Assembly (NCBI GenBank): GCA_958298945.1
Contig: OY282608.1
Coordinates: 74,386,806 to 74,450,805 of the forward strand
Length of the DNA stretch: 64,000 nt
Origin: Atherix ibis
Taxonomy: Eukaryota > Arthropoda > Insecta > Diptera > Athericidae
Direction: 5' to 3'
Within the stretch, counting starts at the first letter, position 1, and each line of letters begins with the position of its first letter. Positions 28,969-43,400 of the stretch are shown here, piece by piece. Both the position numbers and the translations under genes were made by a program. The notes beneath the pieces are model-generated. The model worked only from the letters and a program-made list of their open reading frames with translations. It was not told where the DNA came from and searched no databases.

Positions 28969-30694
28969 CAACCAACAAACCAACAAACCAACGAACCAAC
29001 AAACCAAGAAACCAACAAACCAACAAACCAACAAACCAACAAACCAACAAACCAACAAACCAACAAACCAACAAACAAATAAACCAACAAACCAACAAAC
29101 CAACAAACCAACAAATGAATAAACCAACAAACCAACAAACCAACAAACCAACAAACCAACAAACCAACAAACGAACAAATCAACAAACCAAAAAACCAAC
29201 AAACCAACAAACCAAAAAACCAACAAACCAACAAACCAACAAACCAACAAACCAACAAACCAACAAGCCAACAAGCCAACAAGCCAACAAACCAACAAGC
29301 CAACAAACGAACAAACCAACAAACCAACAAACAAATAAACCAATAAACCCACAAACCAACAAACCAACAAACCAACAAACGAACAAATCAACAAACCAAC
29401 AAACCAACAAACCAACAAACAAATAAACCAACAACCAACAAACCAACGAACCAACAAACCAACAAACCAGAAAACCAACAAACCAACAAACCAACAAACC
29501 AACATACCAACAAACCAACAAGCCAACAAACCAACAAACCAACAAACCAACAAGCCAACAAGCCAACAAACCAACAAGCCAACAAACGAACAAACCAACA
29601 TACCAACGAACAAACCAACAAACCAACAAACGAACAAACCAACAAACCAACAAAAAAACAAACCAACAAACGAACATACTAACAAACCAACAAACTACCA
29701 AACCAACAAACCAACAAACAAATAAACCAATAAACCAACAAACCAACAAACCAACAAACCAACAAACCAACAAACCAACAAACCAACAAACCAACAAACC
29801 AACATACCAACAAACAAACAAACAAACAAACCAACAAACGAACAAACCAACAAACCAACAAACCAACAAACCAACAAACCAACAAACCAACAAACCAACA
29901 AACCAACAAACCAACAAACCAACAAGCCAACAAGCCAACAAGCCAACAAGCCAACAAACCAACAAGCCAACAAACGAACAAACCAACATACCAACGAACA
30001 AACCAACAAACCAACAAACGAACAAACCAACAAACCAACAAAAAAACAAACCAACAAACGAACATACTAACAAACCAACAAACCACCAAACCAACAAACC
30101 AACAAACAAATAAACCAACAAACCAACAAACCAACAAACCAACAAACCAACAAACCAACAAACCAACAAACCAACAAACCAACAAACCAACAAACCAACA
30201 AACCAACATACCAACAAAAAAACAAACAAACAAACCAACAAACGAACAAACCAACAAACCAACAAACCAACAAACCAACAAACGAACAAACCAACAAACC
30301 AACAAACCAACAAACCAACAAGCAAACAAACCAATAAACCAACAAACAAATAAGCCAACAAACCAACAAACCAACAAACCAACAAACCAACAAACCAACA
30401 AACCAACAAACCAACAAACCAACAAACCAACAAACCAACAAACTAACAAATCAACAAACCAACAAACCATCAAACCAACAAGCAAACAAACCAACTAACC
30501 AACAAACCAACAAACCAACAAACCAACAAACCAAGAAACCAACAAACCAACAAACCAACAAAGCAAAAAACGAACAAACCAACAAACCAACAAAACAACA
30601 AACCATCAAACCAACAAACCAACAAACCAACAAACCAACAAACCAACAAACCAACAAACCAACAAACCAACAAACCAACAATCCAACAAACCAA

Positions 30695-30722
30695 CAAACA
30701 AACAAACAAACAAACAAACAAA
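30695..30722. repeat. (CAAA)7 tetranucleotide run
   Basis: This run is 4012 bp after the one at 26683, the same offset as the neighbouring GG variant. Confidence 0.93.
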
Positions 30723-32134
30723 CCAACAAACCAAAAAACCAACAAACCAAAAAACCAACAAACCAACAAGACAACAAACCAAAAAACCAACAAACCAACA
30801 AACCAACAAACCAACAAACTAACAAACCAACAAACCAACAAACCAACAAACCAACAAACCAACAAGCCAACAAACCAACAAGCCAACAAAGGAACAAACC
30901 AACAAGCCAACAAACCAACAAGCCAACAAACCAACAAACCAACGAACCAACAAACCAACAATCCAACAAACAAACAAACAAACAAACAAACCAACAAACC
31001 AAAAAACCAACAAACCAACAAACCAACAAACCAACAAACCAACAAGACAACAAACCAAAAAACCAACAAACGAACAAACCAACAAATCAACAAACCAACA
31101 AACCAACAAACGAACAAATCAACAAACCAAAAAACCAACAAACCAACAAACCAACTAACCAACAAACCAAGTAACCAACAAACCAACAAACGAACAAACC
31201 AACAAACAAACAAACCAACAAACGAACAACCCAACAAACCAACAAACCAACATACCAACAAACAAACAAACAAATAAACCAACAAACGAACAAACCAACA
31301 AACCAACAAACCAACAAACCAACAAACCAACAAACCAACAAACCAACAAACCAACAAGCCAACAAGCCAACAAGCCAACAAGTCAACAAACCAACAAGCC
31401 AACAAACGAACAAACCAACATACCAACGAACAAACCAACAAACCAACAAACGAACAAACCAACAAACCAACAAAAAAACAAACCAACAAACGAACATACT
31501 AACAAACCAACAAACCACCAAACCAACAAACCAACAAACAAATAAACCAACAAACCAACAAACCAACAAACCAACAAACCAACAAACCAACAAACCAACA
31601 AACCAACAAACCAACAAACCAACAAACCAACAAACCAACATACCAACAAACAAACAAACAAACAAACCAACAAACGAACAAACCAACAAACCAACAAACC
31701 AACAAACCAACAAACGAACAAACCAACAAACCAACAAACCAACAAACCAACAAGCAAACAAACCAATAAACCAACAAACAAATAAGCCAACAAACCAACA
31801 AACCAACAAACCAACAAACCAACAAACCAACAAACCAACAAACCAACAAACCAACAAACCAACAAACCAACAAACCAACAAACTAACAAATCAACAAACC
31901 AACAAACCACCAAACCAACAAGCAAACAAACCAACTAACCAACAAACCAACAAACCAACAAACCAACAAACCAACAAACCAACAAACCAACAAACCAACA
32001 AAGCAAAAAACGAACAAACCAACAAACCAACAAAACAACAAACCATCAAACCAACAAACCAACAAACCAACAAACCAACAAACCAACAAACCAACAAACC
32101 AACAAACCAACAAACCAACAATCCAACAAACCAA

Positions 32135-32162
32135 CAAACAAACAAACAAACAAACAAACAAA
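32135..32162. repeat. (CAAA)7 tetranucleotide run
   Basis: This is the second run within 4.0-kb copy 2. Its counterpart in copy 4 is at 39404, 7269 bp away. Confidence 0.93.
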
Positions 32163-32985
32163 CCAACAAACCAAAAAACCAACAAACCAAAAAACCAACA
32201 AACCAACAAGACAACAAACCAAAAAACCAACAAACCAACAAACCAACAAACCAACAAACCAACAAACCAACAAACCAACAAACCAACAAACCAACAAACC
32301 AACAAACCAACAAGCCAACAAACCAACAAGCCAACAAAGGAACAAACCAACAAGCCAACAAACCAACAAGCCAACAAACCAACAAACCAACGAACCAACA
32401 AACCAACAATCCAACAAACAAACAAACAAACAAACAAACCAACAAACCAAAAAACCAACAAACCAACAAACCAACAAACCAACAAACCAACAAGACAACA
32501 AACCAAAAAACCAACAAACCAACAAACCAACAAACCAACAAACCAACAAACCAACAAACGAACAAATCAACAAACCAAAAAACCAACAAAAAACAAACCA
32601 ACAAACCAAAAAACCAACAAACCAACAAACCAACAAACCAACAAACCAACAAACCAACAAACCAACAAACCAACAAACCAAGTAACCAACAAACCAACAA
32701 ACCAACAAACCAACAAACCAACAAACCAACAAACCAACAAACCAACAAGCCAACAAACAAATAAACCAACAAATCCACAAACCAACAAACTAACAAACCA
32801 ACAAACGAACAAATCAACAAACCAACAAACCAACAAACCAACAAACCAACAAACAAATAAACCAACAAACCAACAAACCAACAAACCAACAAACCAACAA
32901 ACCAACAAACCAACAAACCAACAAACCAACAGACCAACAAACCAACAAGCCAACAAACCAACAAGCCAACAAATCAACAAACCAA

Positions 32986-35900
32986 CAACCAACAAACCAA
33001 CAAACCAACGAACCAACAAACCAAGAAACCAACAAACCAACAAACCAACAAACCTACAAACCAACAAACCAACAAACCAACAAACCAACAAACAAATAAA
33101 CCAACAAACCAACAAACCAACAAACCAACAAACCAACAAATGAATAAACCAACAAACCAACAAACCAACAAACCAACAAACCAACAAACCAACAAACGAA
33201 CAAATCAACAAACCAAAAAACCAACAAACCAACAAACCAAAAAACCAACAAACCAACAAACCAACAAACCAACAAACCAACAAACCAACAAGCCAACAAG
33301 CCAACAAGCCAACAAACCAACAAGCCAACAAACGAACAAACCAACAAACCAACAAACAAATAAACCAATAAACCCACAAACCAACAAACCAACAAACCAA
33401 CAAACGAACAAATCAACAAACCAACAAACCAACAAACCAACAAACAAATAAACCAACAAACCAACAAACCAACGAACCAACAAACCAACAAACCAGAAAA
33501 CCAACAAACCAACAAACCAACAAACCAACATACCAACAAACCAACAAACCAACAAACCAACAAACCAACAAACCAACAAGCCAACAAGCCAACAAACCAA
33601 CAAGCCAACAAACGAACAAACCAACATACCAACGAACAAACCAACAAACCAACAAACGAACAAACCAACAAACCAACAAAAAAACAAACCAACAAACAAA
33701 CATACTAACAAACCAACAAACTACCAAACCAACAAACCAACAAACAAATAAACCAATAAACCAACAAACCAACAAACCAACAAACCAACAAACCAACAAA
33801 CCAACAAACCAACAAACCAACAAACCAACATACCAACAAACAAACAAACAAACAAACCAACAAACGAACAAACCAACAAACCAACAAACCAACAAACCAA
33901 CAAACCAACAAACCAACAAACCAACAAACCAACAAACCAACAAGCCAACAAGCCAACAAGCCAACAAGCCAACAAACCAACAAGCCAACAAACGAACAAA
34001 CCAACATACCAACGAACAAACCAACAAACCAACAAACGAACAAACCAACAAACCAACAAAAAAACAAACCAACAAACGAACATACTAACAAACCAACAAA
34101 CCACCAAACCAACAAACCAACAAACAAATAAACCAACAAACCAACAAACCAACAAACCAACAAACCAACAAACCAACAAACCAACAAACCAACAAACCAA
34201 CAAACCAACAAACCAACAAACCAACAAACCAACATACCAACAAACAAACAAACAAACAAACCAACAAACGAACAAACCAACAAACCAACAAACCAACAAA
34301 CCAACAAACGAACAAACCAACAGACCAACAAACCAACAAACCAACAAGCAAACAAACCAATAAACAAACAAATAAGCCAACAAACCAACAAACCAACAAA
34401 CCAACAAACCAACAAACCAACAAACCAACAAACCAACAAACCAACAAACCAACAAACCAACAAACCAACAAACCAACAAACTAACAAATCAACAAACCAA
34501 CAAACCATCAAACCAACAAGCAAACAAACCAACTAACCAACAAACCAACAAACCAACAAACCAACAAACCAACAAACCAACAAACCAACAAACCAACAAA
34601 GCAAAAAACGAACAAACCAACAAACCAACAAAACAACAAACCATCAAACCAACAAACCAACAAACCAACAAACCAACAAACCAACAAACCAACAAACCAA
34701 CAAACCAACAAACCAACAATCCAACAAACCAACAAACAAACAAACAAACAAACAAACAAACCAACAAACCAAAAAACCAACAAACCAAAAAACCAACAAA
34801 CCAACAAGACAACAAACCAAAAAACCAACAAACCAACAAACCAACAAACCAACAAACTAACAAACCAACAAACCAACAAACCAACAAACCAACAAACCAA
34901 CAAGCCAACAAACCAACAAGCCAACAAAGGAACAAACCAACAAGCCAACAAACCAACAAGCCAACAAACCAACAAACCAACGAACCAACAAACCAACAAT
35001 CCAACAAACAAACAAACAAACAAACAAACCAACAAACCAAAAAACCAACAAACCAACAAACCAACAAACCAACAAACCAACAAGACAACAAACCAAAAAA
35101 CCAACAAACGAACAAACCAACAAATCAACAAACCAACAAACCAACAAACGAACAAATCAACAAACCAAAAAACCAACAAACCAACAAACCAACTAACCAA
35201 CAAACCAAGTAACCAACAAACCAACAAACGAACAAACCAACAAACAAACAAACCAACAAACGAACAACCCAACAAACCAACAAACCAACATACCAACAAA
35301 CAAACAAACAAATAAACCAACAAACGAACAAACCAACAAACCAACAAACCAACAAACCAACAAACCAACAAACCAACAAACCAACAAACCAACAAACCAA
35401 CAAGCCAACAAGCCAACAAGCCAACAAGTCAACAAACCAACAAGCCAACAAACGAACAAACCAACATACCAACGAACAAACCAACAAACCAACAAACGAA
35501 CAAACCAACAAACCAACAAAAAAACAAACCAACAAACGAACATACTAACAAACCAACAAACCACCAAACCAACAAACCAACAAACAAATAAACCAACAAA
35601 CCAACAAACCAACAAACCAACAAACCAACAAACCAACAAACCAACAAACCAACAAACCAACAAACCAACAAACCAACAAACCAACATACCAACAAACAAA
35701 CAAACAAACAAACCAACAAACGAACAAACCAACAAACCAACAAACCAACAAACCAACAAACGAACAAACCAACAAACCAACAAACCAACAAACCAACAAG
35801 CAAACAAACCAATAAACCAACAAACAAATAAGCCAACAAACCAACAAACCAACAAACCAACAAACCAACAAACCAACAAACCAACAAACCAACAAACCAA

Positions 35901-36228
35901 CAAACCAACAAACCAACAAACCAAGTAACCAACAAACCAACAAACCAACAAACCAACAAACCAACAAACCAACAAACCAACAAACCAACAAGCCAACAAA
36001 CAAATAAACCAACAAATCCACAAACCAACAAACCAACAAACCAACAAACGAACAAATCAACAAACCAACAGACCAACAAACCAACAAACCAACAAACAAA
36101 TAAACCAACAAACCAACAAACCAACAAACCAACAAACCAACAAACCAACAAACCAACAAACCAACAAACCAACAGACCAACAAACCAACAAGCCAACAAA
36201 CCAACAAGCCAACAAATCAACAAACCAA
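32986..36228. repeat. 4.0-kb higher-order repeat, copy 3 (shortened to 3.24 kb)
   Basis: This copy is bounded by the 7-bp unit at 32986 and 36229. Its first two thirds match copy 1 and copy 2 closely: (CAAA)7 at 34733-34760 and GG at 34929, offsets of 4038 from copy 2. It is about 0.8 kb shorter than copies 1 and 2, lacking the second CAAA/GG pair. This looks like an internal deletion by unequal exchange. Confidence 0.83.
34733..34760. repeat. (CAAA)7 tetranucleotide run
   Basis: This run is 4038 bp after the one at 30695 and marks 4.0-kb copy 3. Confidence 0.93.
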
Positions 36229-37971
36229 CAACCAACAAACCAACAAACCAACGAACCAACAAACCAAGAAACCAACAAACCAACGAACCAACAAACCAAC
36301 AAACCAACAAACCAACAAACCAACAAACCAACAAACAAATAAACCAACAAACCAACAAACCAACAAACCAACAAATGAATAAACCAACAAACCAACAAAC
36401 CAACAAACCAACAAACCAACAAACCAACAAACGAACAAATCAACAAACCAAAAAACCAACAAACCAACAAACCAAAAAACCAACAAACCAACAAACCAAC
36501 AAACCAACAAACCAACAAACCAACAAGCCAACAAGCCAACAAGCCAACAAACCAACAAGCCAACAAACGAACAAACCAACAAACCAACAAACAAATAAAC
36601 CAATAAACCCACAAACCAACAAACCAACAAACCAACAAACGAACAAATCAACAAACCAACAAACCAACAAACCAACAAACAAATAAACCAACAAACCAAC
36701 AAACCAACGAACCAACAAACCAACAAACCAGAAAACCAACAAACCAACAAACCAACAAACCAACATACCAACAAACCAACAAACCAACAAACCAACAAAC
36801 CAACAAACCAACAAGCCAACAAGCCAACAAACCAACAAGCCAACAAACGAACAAACCAACATACCAACGAACAAACCAACAAACCAACAAACGAACAAAC
36901 CAACAAACCAACAAAAAAACAAACCAACAAACGAACATACTAACAAACCAACAAACTACCAAACCAACAAACCAACAAACAAATAAACCAATAAACCAAC
37001 AAACCAACAAACCAACAAACCAACAAACCAACAAACCAACAAACCAACAAACCAACAAACCAACATACCAACAAACAAACAAACAAACAAACCAACAAAC
37101 GAACAAACCAACAAACCAACAAACCAACAAACCAACAAACCAACAAACCAACAAACCAACAAACCAACAAACCAACAAGCCAACAAGCCAACAAGCCAAC
37201 AAGCCAACAAACCAACAAGCCAACAAACGAACAAACCAACATACCAACGAACAAACCAACAAACCAACAAACGAACAAACCAACAAACCAACAAAAAAAC
37301 AAACCAACAAACGAACATACTAACAAACCAACAAACCACCAAACCAACAAACCAACAAACAAATAAACCAACAAACCAACAAACCAACAAACCAACAAAC
37401 CAACAAACCAACAAACCAACAAACCAACAAACCAACAAACCAACAAACCAACAAACCAACATACCAACAAACAAACAAACAAACAAACCAACAAACGAAC
37501 AAACCAACAAACCAACAAACCAACAAACCAACAAACGAACAAACCAACAAACCAACAAACCAACAAACCAACAAGCAAACAAACCAATAAACCAACAAAC
37601 AAATAAGCCAACAAACCAACAAACCAACAAACCAACAAACCAACAAACCAACAAACCAACAAACCAACAAACCAACAAACCAACAAACCAACAAACCAAC
37701 AAACCAACAAACTAACAAATCAACAAACCAACAAACCATCAAACCAACAAGCAAACAAACCAACTAACCAACAAACCAACAAACCAACAAACCAACAAAC
37801 CAACAAACCAACAAACCAACAAACCAACAAACCAACAAAGCAAAAAACGAACAAACCAACAAACCAACAAAACAACAAACCATCAAACCAACAAACCAAC
37901 AAACCAACAAACCAACAAACCAACAAACCAACAAACCAACAAACCAACAAACCAACAATCCAACAAACCAA

Positions 37972-37999
37972 CAAACAAACAAACAAACAAACAAACAAA
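37972..37999. repeat. (CAAA)7 tetranucleotide run
   Basis: This run is 3239 bp after the one at 34733 and marks 4.0-kb copy 4. Confidence 0.93.
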
Positions 38000-39403
38000 C
38001 CAACAAACCAAAAAACCAACAAACCAAAAAACCAACAAACCAACAAGACAACAAACCAAAAAACCAACAAACCAACAAACTAACAAACCAACAAACCAAC
38101 AAACCAACAAACCAACAAACCAACAAACCAACAAGCCAACAAACCAACAAGCCAACAAAGGAACAAACCAACAAGCCAACAAACCAACAAGCCAACAAAC
38201 CAACAAACCAACGAACCAACAAACCAACAATCCAACAAACAAACAAACAAACAAACAAACCAACAAACCAAAAAACCAACAAACCAACAAACCAACAAAC
38301 CAACAAACCAACAAGACAACAAACCAAAAAACCAACAAACGAACAAACCAATAAATCAACAAACCAACAAACCAACAAACGAACAAATCAACAAACCAAA
38401 AAACCAACAAACCAACAAACCAACTAACCAACAAACCAAGTAACCAACAAACCAACAAACGAACAAACCAACAAACAAACAAACCAACAAACGAACAACC
38501 CAACAAACCAACAAACCAACATACCAACAAACAAACAAACAAATAAACCAACAAACGAACAAACCAACAAACCAACAAACCAACAAACCAACAAACCAAC
38601 AAACCAACAAACCAACAAACCAACAAACCAACAAGCCAACAAGCCAACAAGCCAACAAGTCAACAAACCAACAAGCCAACAAACGAACAAACCAACATAC
38701 CAACGAACAAACCAACAAACCAACAAACGAACAAACCAACAAACCAACAAAAAAACAAACCAACAAACGAACATACTAACAAACCAACAAACCACCAAAC
38801 CAACAAACCAACAAACAAATAAACCAACAAACCAACAAACCAACAAACCAACAAACCAACAAACCAACAAACCAACAAACCAACAAACCAACAAACCAAC
38901 AAACCAACAAACCAACATACCAACAAACAAACAAACAAACAAACCAACAAACGAACAAACCAACAAACCAACAAACCAACAAACCAACAAACGAACAAAC
39001 CAACAAACCAACAAACCAACAAACCAACAAGCAAACAAACCAATAAACCAACAAACAAATAAGCCAACAAACCAACAAACCAACAAACCAACAAACCAAC
39101 AAACCAACAAACCAACAAACCAACAAACCAACAAACCAACAAACCAACAAACTAACAAATCAACAAACCAACAAACCACCAAACCAACAAGCAAACAAAC
39201 CAACTAACCAACAAACCAACAAACCAACAAACCAACAAACCAACAAACAAACAAACCAACAAACCAACAAAGCAAAAAACGAACAAACCAACAAACCAAC
39301 AAAACAACAAACCATCAAACCAACAAACCAACAAACCAACAAACCAACAAACCAACAAACCAACAAACCAACAAACCAACAAACCAACAATCCAACAAAC
39401 CAA

Positions 39404-39431
39404 CAAACAAACAAACAAACAAACAAACAAA
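39404..39431. repeat. (CAAA)7 tetranucleotide run
   Basis: This is the second run within 4.0-kb copy 4, the counterpart of 32135-32162. Confidence 0.93.
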
Positions 39432-40187
39432 CCAACAAACCAAAAAACCAACAAACCAAAAAACCAACAAACCAACAAGACAACAAACCAAAAAACCAAC
39501 AAACCAACAAACCAACAAACCAACAAACCAACAAACCAACAAACCAACAAACCAACAAACCAACAAACCAACAAACCAACAAACCAACAAGCCAACAAAC
39601 CAACAAGCCAACAAAGGAACAAACCAACAAGCCAACAAACCAACAAGCCAACAAACCAACAAACCAACGAACCAACAAACCAACAATCCAACAAACAAAC
39701 AAACAAACAAACAAACCAACAAACCAAAAAACCAACAAACCAACAAACCAACAAACCAACAAACCAACAAGACAACAAACCAAAAAACCAACAAACCAAC
39801 AAACCAACAAACCAACAAACCAACAAACCAACAAACGAACAAATCAACAAACCAAAAAACCAACAAAAAACAAACCAACAAACCAAAAAACCAACAAACC
39901 AACAAACCAACAAACCAACAAACCAACAAACCAACAAACCAACAAACCAACAAACCAACAAACCAAGTAACCAACAAACCAACAAACGAACAAACCAACA
40001 AACAAACAAACCAACAAACGAACAGACCAACAAACGAACAAACCAACATACTAACAAACGAACAAACCAACAAACCAACAAACCAACAAACCAACAAACC
40101 AACAAACCAACAAACCAACAAACCAACAAACCAACAAACCAACAAACCAACAAACCAACAAACCCACAAACCAACAAACCAACAAAC

Positions 40188-40446
40188 CAATAAACAAACA
40201 AACCAACAAACCAACAAGCCAACAAGCCAACAAACCAACAAGCCAACAAACAAACAAGCCAACAAATAAACAAACCAACAAACAAACAAACCAACATACC
40301 AACAAACGAACAATCCAAGAAACCAACAAACGAACAGACAAACAAACCAACAAACCAAAAAACGAACAAACCAACAAACCAACAAACCAACAAACCAACA
40401 AACCAACAAGCCAACAAACCAACAAACCAACAAACAAATAAGTCAA
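40188..40446. repeat. M cassette, copy 7 (atccaag form)
   Basis: The core reads atccaag (40313) in place of atccatg, and the closing marker is aagtcaac rather than aagtcaag. It includes acagacaaac and an internal ccaaaaaacg. It follows the GG variant of 39616 by about 0.7 kb. Confidence 0.77.
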
Positions 40447-43400
40447 CAAACCAACAAACCAACAAACCAACAAACCAACAAACCAACAAACCAACAAACC
40501 AACAAACCAACAAACCAACAAACCAACAAACCAACATACCAACAAACCAACAAACCAACAAACCAACAAACCAACAAGGCAACAAGCCAACAAGCCAACA
40601 AATCAACAAGCCAACAAACGAACAAACCAACATACCAACAAACCAACAAACCAACAAACGAACAAACCAACAAACCAACAAAAAAAAAACCAACAAACGA
40701 ACATACTAACAAACCAACAAACCACCAAACCAACAAACCAACAAACAAATAAACCAACAAACCAACAAACCAACAAACCTACAAACCAACAAACCAACAA
40801 ACCAACAAACCAACAAACAAACAAACCAACAAATCAACAAACCAACATACCAACAAACGAACAAACCAACAAACCAACAAACCAACAAACGAATAAACCA
40901 ACAAACCATCAAACCAACAAACCAACAAACGAACAAACCAACAAACCAACAAACCAACAAACCAACAAACGAACAAACCAACAAACCAACAAAAAAACAA
41001 ACCAACAAACGAACATACTAACAAACCAACAAACCAACAAACCAACAAACCAACAAACCAACAAACAAACAAACAAACCAACCAACAAACCAAAAAACCA
41101 ACAAACCGATAAACCAACAAAACAACAAGACAACACACCAACAAACCAACAAACCAACAAGCCAACAAATCAACAAGCCAACAAACGAACAAACCAACAA
41201 GCCAACAAACCAACAATCCAACAAACGAACATACCAACAAGCCAATAAACCAACAAATCAACAAACCAACAAACCAACGAACCAACAAACCAACGAACCA
41301 ACAAACCAACAAACCAACAAACCAACAAACCAACAAACCAACAAACCAACAAACAAATAAACCAACAAACCAACAAACCAACAAATGAATAAACCAACAA
41401 ACCAACAAACCAACAAACCAACAAACCAACAAGCCAACAAACGAACAAACCAACATACCAACGAACAAACCAACAAACCAACAAACGAACAAACCAACAA
41501 ACCAACAAAAAAACAAACCGACAAACGAACATACTAACAAACCAACAAACCACCAAACCAACAAATCAACAAACAAATAAACCAACAAACCAACAAACCA
41601 ACAAACCAACAAGCCAACAAACCAACAAACCAACAAACCAACAAGCCAACAAACCAACAAACCAACAAACAAATAAACCAACAAACCAACAAACCAACAA
41701 ACCAACAAACCAACAAACCAACAAACCAACAAACCAACAAACCAACAAACCAACAAACCAACAAACCAACAAACCAACAAACCAACAAACCAACATACCA
41801 ACAAACCAACAAACCAACAAACCAACAAACCAACAAACCAACAAGCCAACAAGCCAACAAGCCAACAAAGCAACAAGCCAACAAACGAACAAACCAACAT
41901 ACCAACAAACCAACAAACCAACAAACGAAAAAACCAACAAACCAACAAAAAAACAAACCAACAAACGAACATACTAACAAACCAACAAACCACCAAACCA
42001 ACAAACCAACAAACAAATAAACCAACAAACCAACAAACCAACAAACCAACAAACTAACAAACCAACAAACCAACAAACCAACAAACCAACAAACAAACAA
42101 ACCAACAAACCAACAAACCAACATACCAACAAACGAACAAACCAACAAACCAACAAACCAACAAACGAATAAACCAACAAACCATCAAACCAACAAACCA
42201 ACAAACCAACAAACCAACAAACCAACAAACCAACAAACCAACAAACGAACAAACCAACAAACCAACAAAAAAACAAACCAACAAACGAACATACTAACAA
42301 ACCAACAAACCAACAAACCAACAAACAAACAAACAAACAAACCAACAAACCAAAAAACCAACAAACCGATAAACCAACAAAACAACAGGACAACACACCA
42401 ACAAACCAACAAACCAACAAGCCAACAAATCAACAAGCCAACAAACGAACAAACCAACAAGCCAACAAACCAACAATCCAACAAACGAACATACCAACAA
42501 GCCAACAAACCAACAAATCAACAAACCAACAAACCAACGAACCAACAAACCAACAAACCAACAAACCAACAAACCAACAAACCAACAAACCAACAAACAA
42601 ATAAGTCAACAAACAAACAAACCAACAAACCAACAAACCAACAAACCAACAAACCAAAAAACGATCAAACCAACAAACCAACAAACCAACAAACCAACAA
42701 ACCAACAAACCAACAAACCAACAAACCAACAAACCAACAAACCAACAAACCAACAAACCAACAAACCAACAAACCAACAAACGAACAAATCAACAAACCA
42801 AAAAACCAACAAACCAACAAACCAAAAACCCAACAAACCAACAAACCAACAAACCAACAAACCAACAAGCCAACAAACCAACAAACCAACAAACCAACAA
42901 GCCAACAAACCAACAAACCAACAAACTAATAAACCAACAAACCAACAAACCAACAAACCAACAAACCAACAAACCAACAAACCAACAAACCAACAAACCA
43001 ACAAACCAACAAACCAACAAACCAACATACCAACAAACCAACAAACCAATAAACCAACAAACCAACAAACCAACAAGCCAACAAGCCAACAAGCCAACAA
43101 AGCAACAAGCCAAAAAACGAACAAACCAACATACCAACAAACCAACAAACCAACAAACGAACAAACCAACAAACCAACAAAAAAAAAACCAACAAACGAA
43201 CATACTAACAAACCAACAAACCACCAAACCAACAAACCAACAAACAAATAAACCAACAAACCAACAAACCAACAAACCTACAAACCAACAAACCAACAAA
43301 CCAACAAACCAACAAACAAACAAACCAACAAATCAACAAACCAACATACCAACAAACGAACAAACCAACAAACCAACAAACCAACAAACGAATAAACCAA

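Larger units (their letters stand above)
28969..32985. repeat. 4.0-kb higher-order repeat, copy 2
   Basis: This copy is bounded by the 7-bp unit at 28969 and 32986. It contains caaatgaataaacc at about 29112, (CAAA)7 at 30695-30722 and again at 32135-32162, and GG variants at 30891 and 32339. The second CAAA/GG pair is shared with copy 4 (39404 and 39616) at an offset of 7269-7277, but is absent from copies 1 and 3. Copies 2 and 4 therefore share one version and copies 1 and 3 differ from it. Confidence 0.85.
36229..40187. repeat. 4.0-kb higher-order repeat, copy 4
   Basis: The copy starts at the 7-bp unit at 36229. It carries caaatgaataaacc at about 36372, (CAAA)7 at 37972-37999 and 39404-39431, and GG at 38160 and 39616. 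Copy 3 landmarks map to it at offsets of 3231-3243. Landmarks of copy 2's second half map at 7269-7277, which equals the sum of the two intervening periods (4038 + 3231) to within one unit. The right edge is where the M cassette at 40188 begins. Confidence 0.83.
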
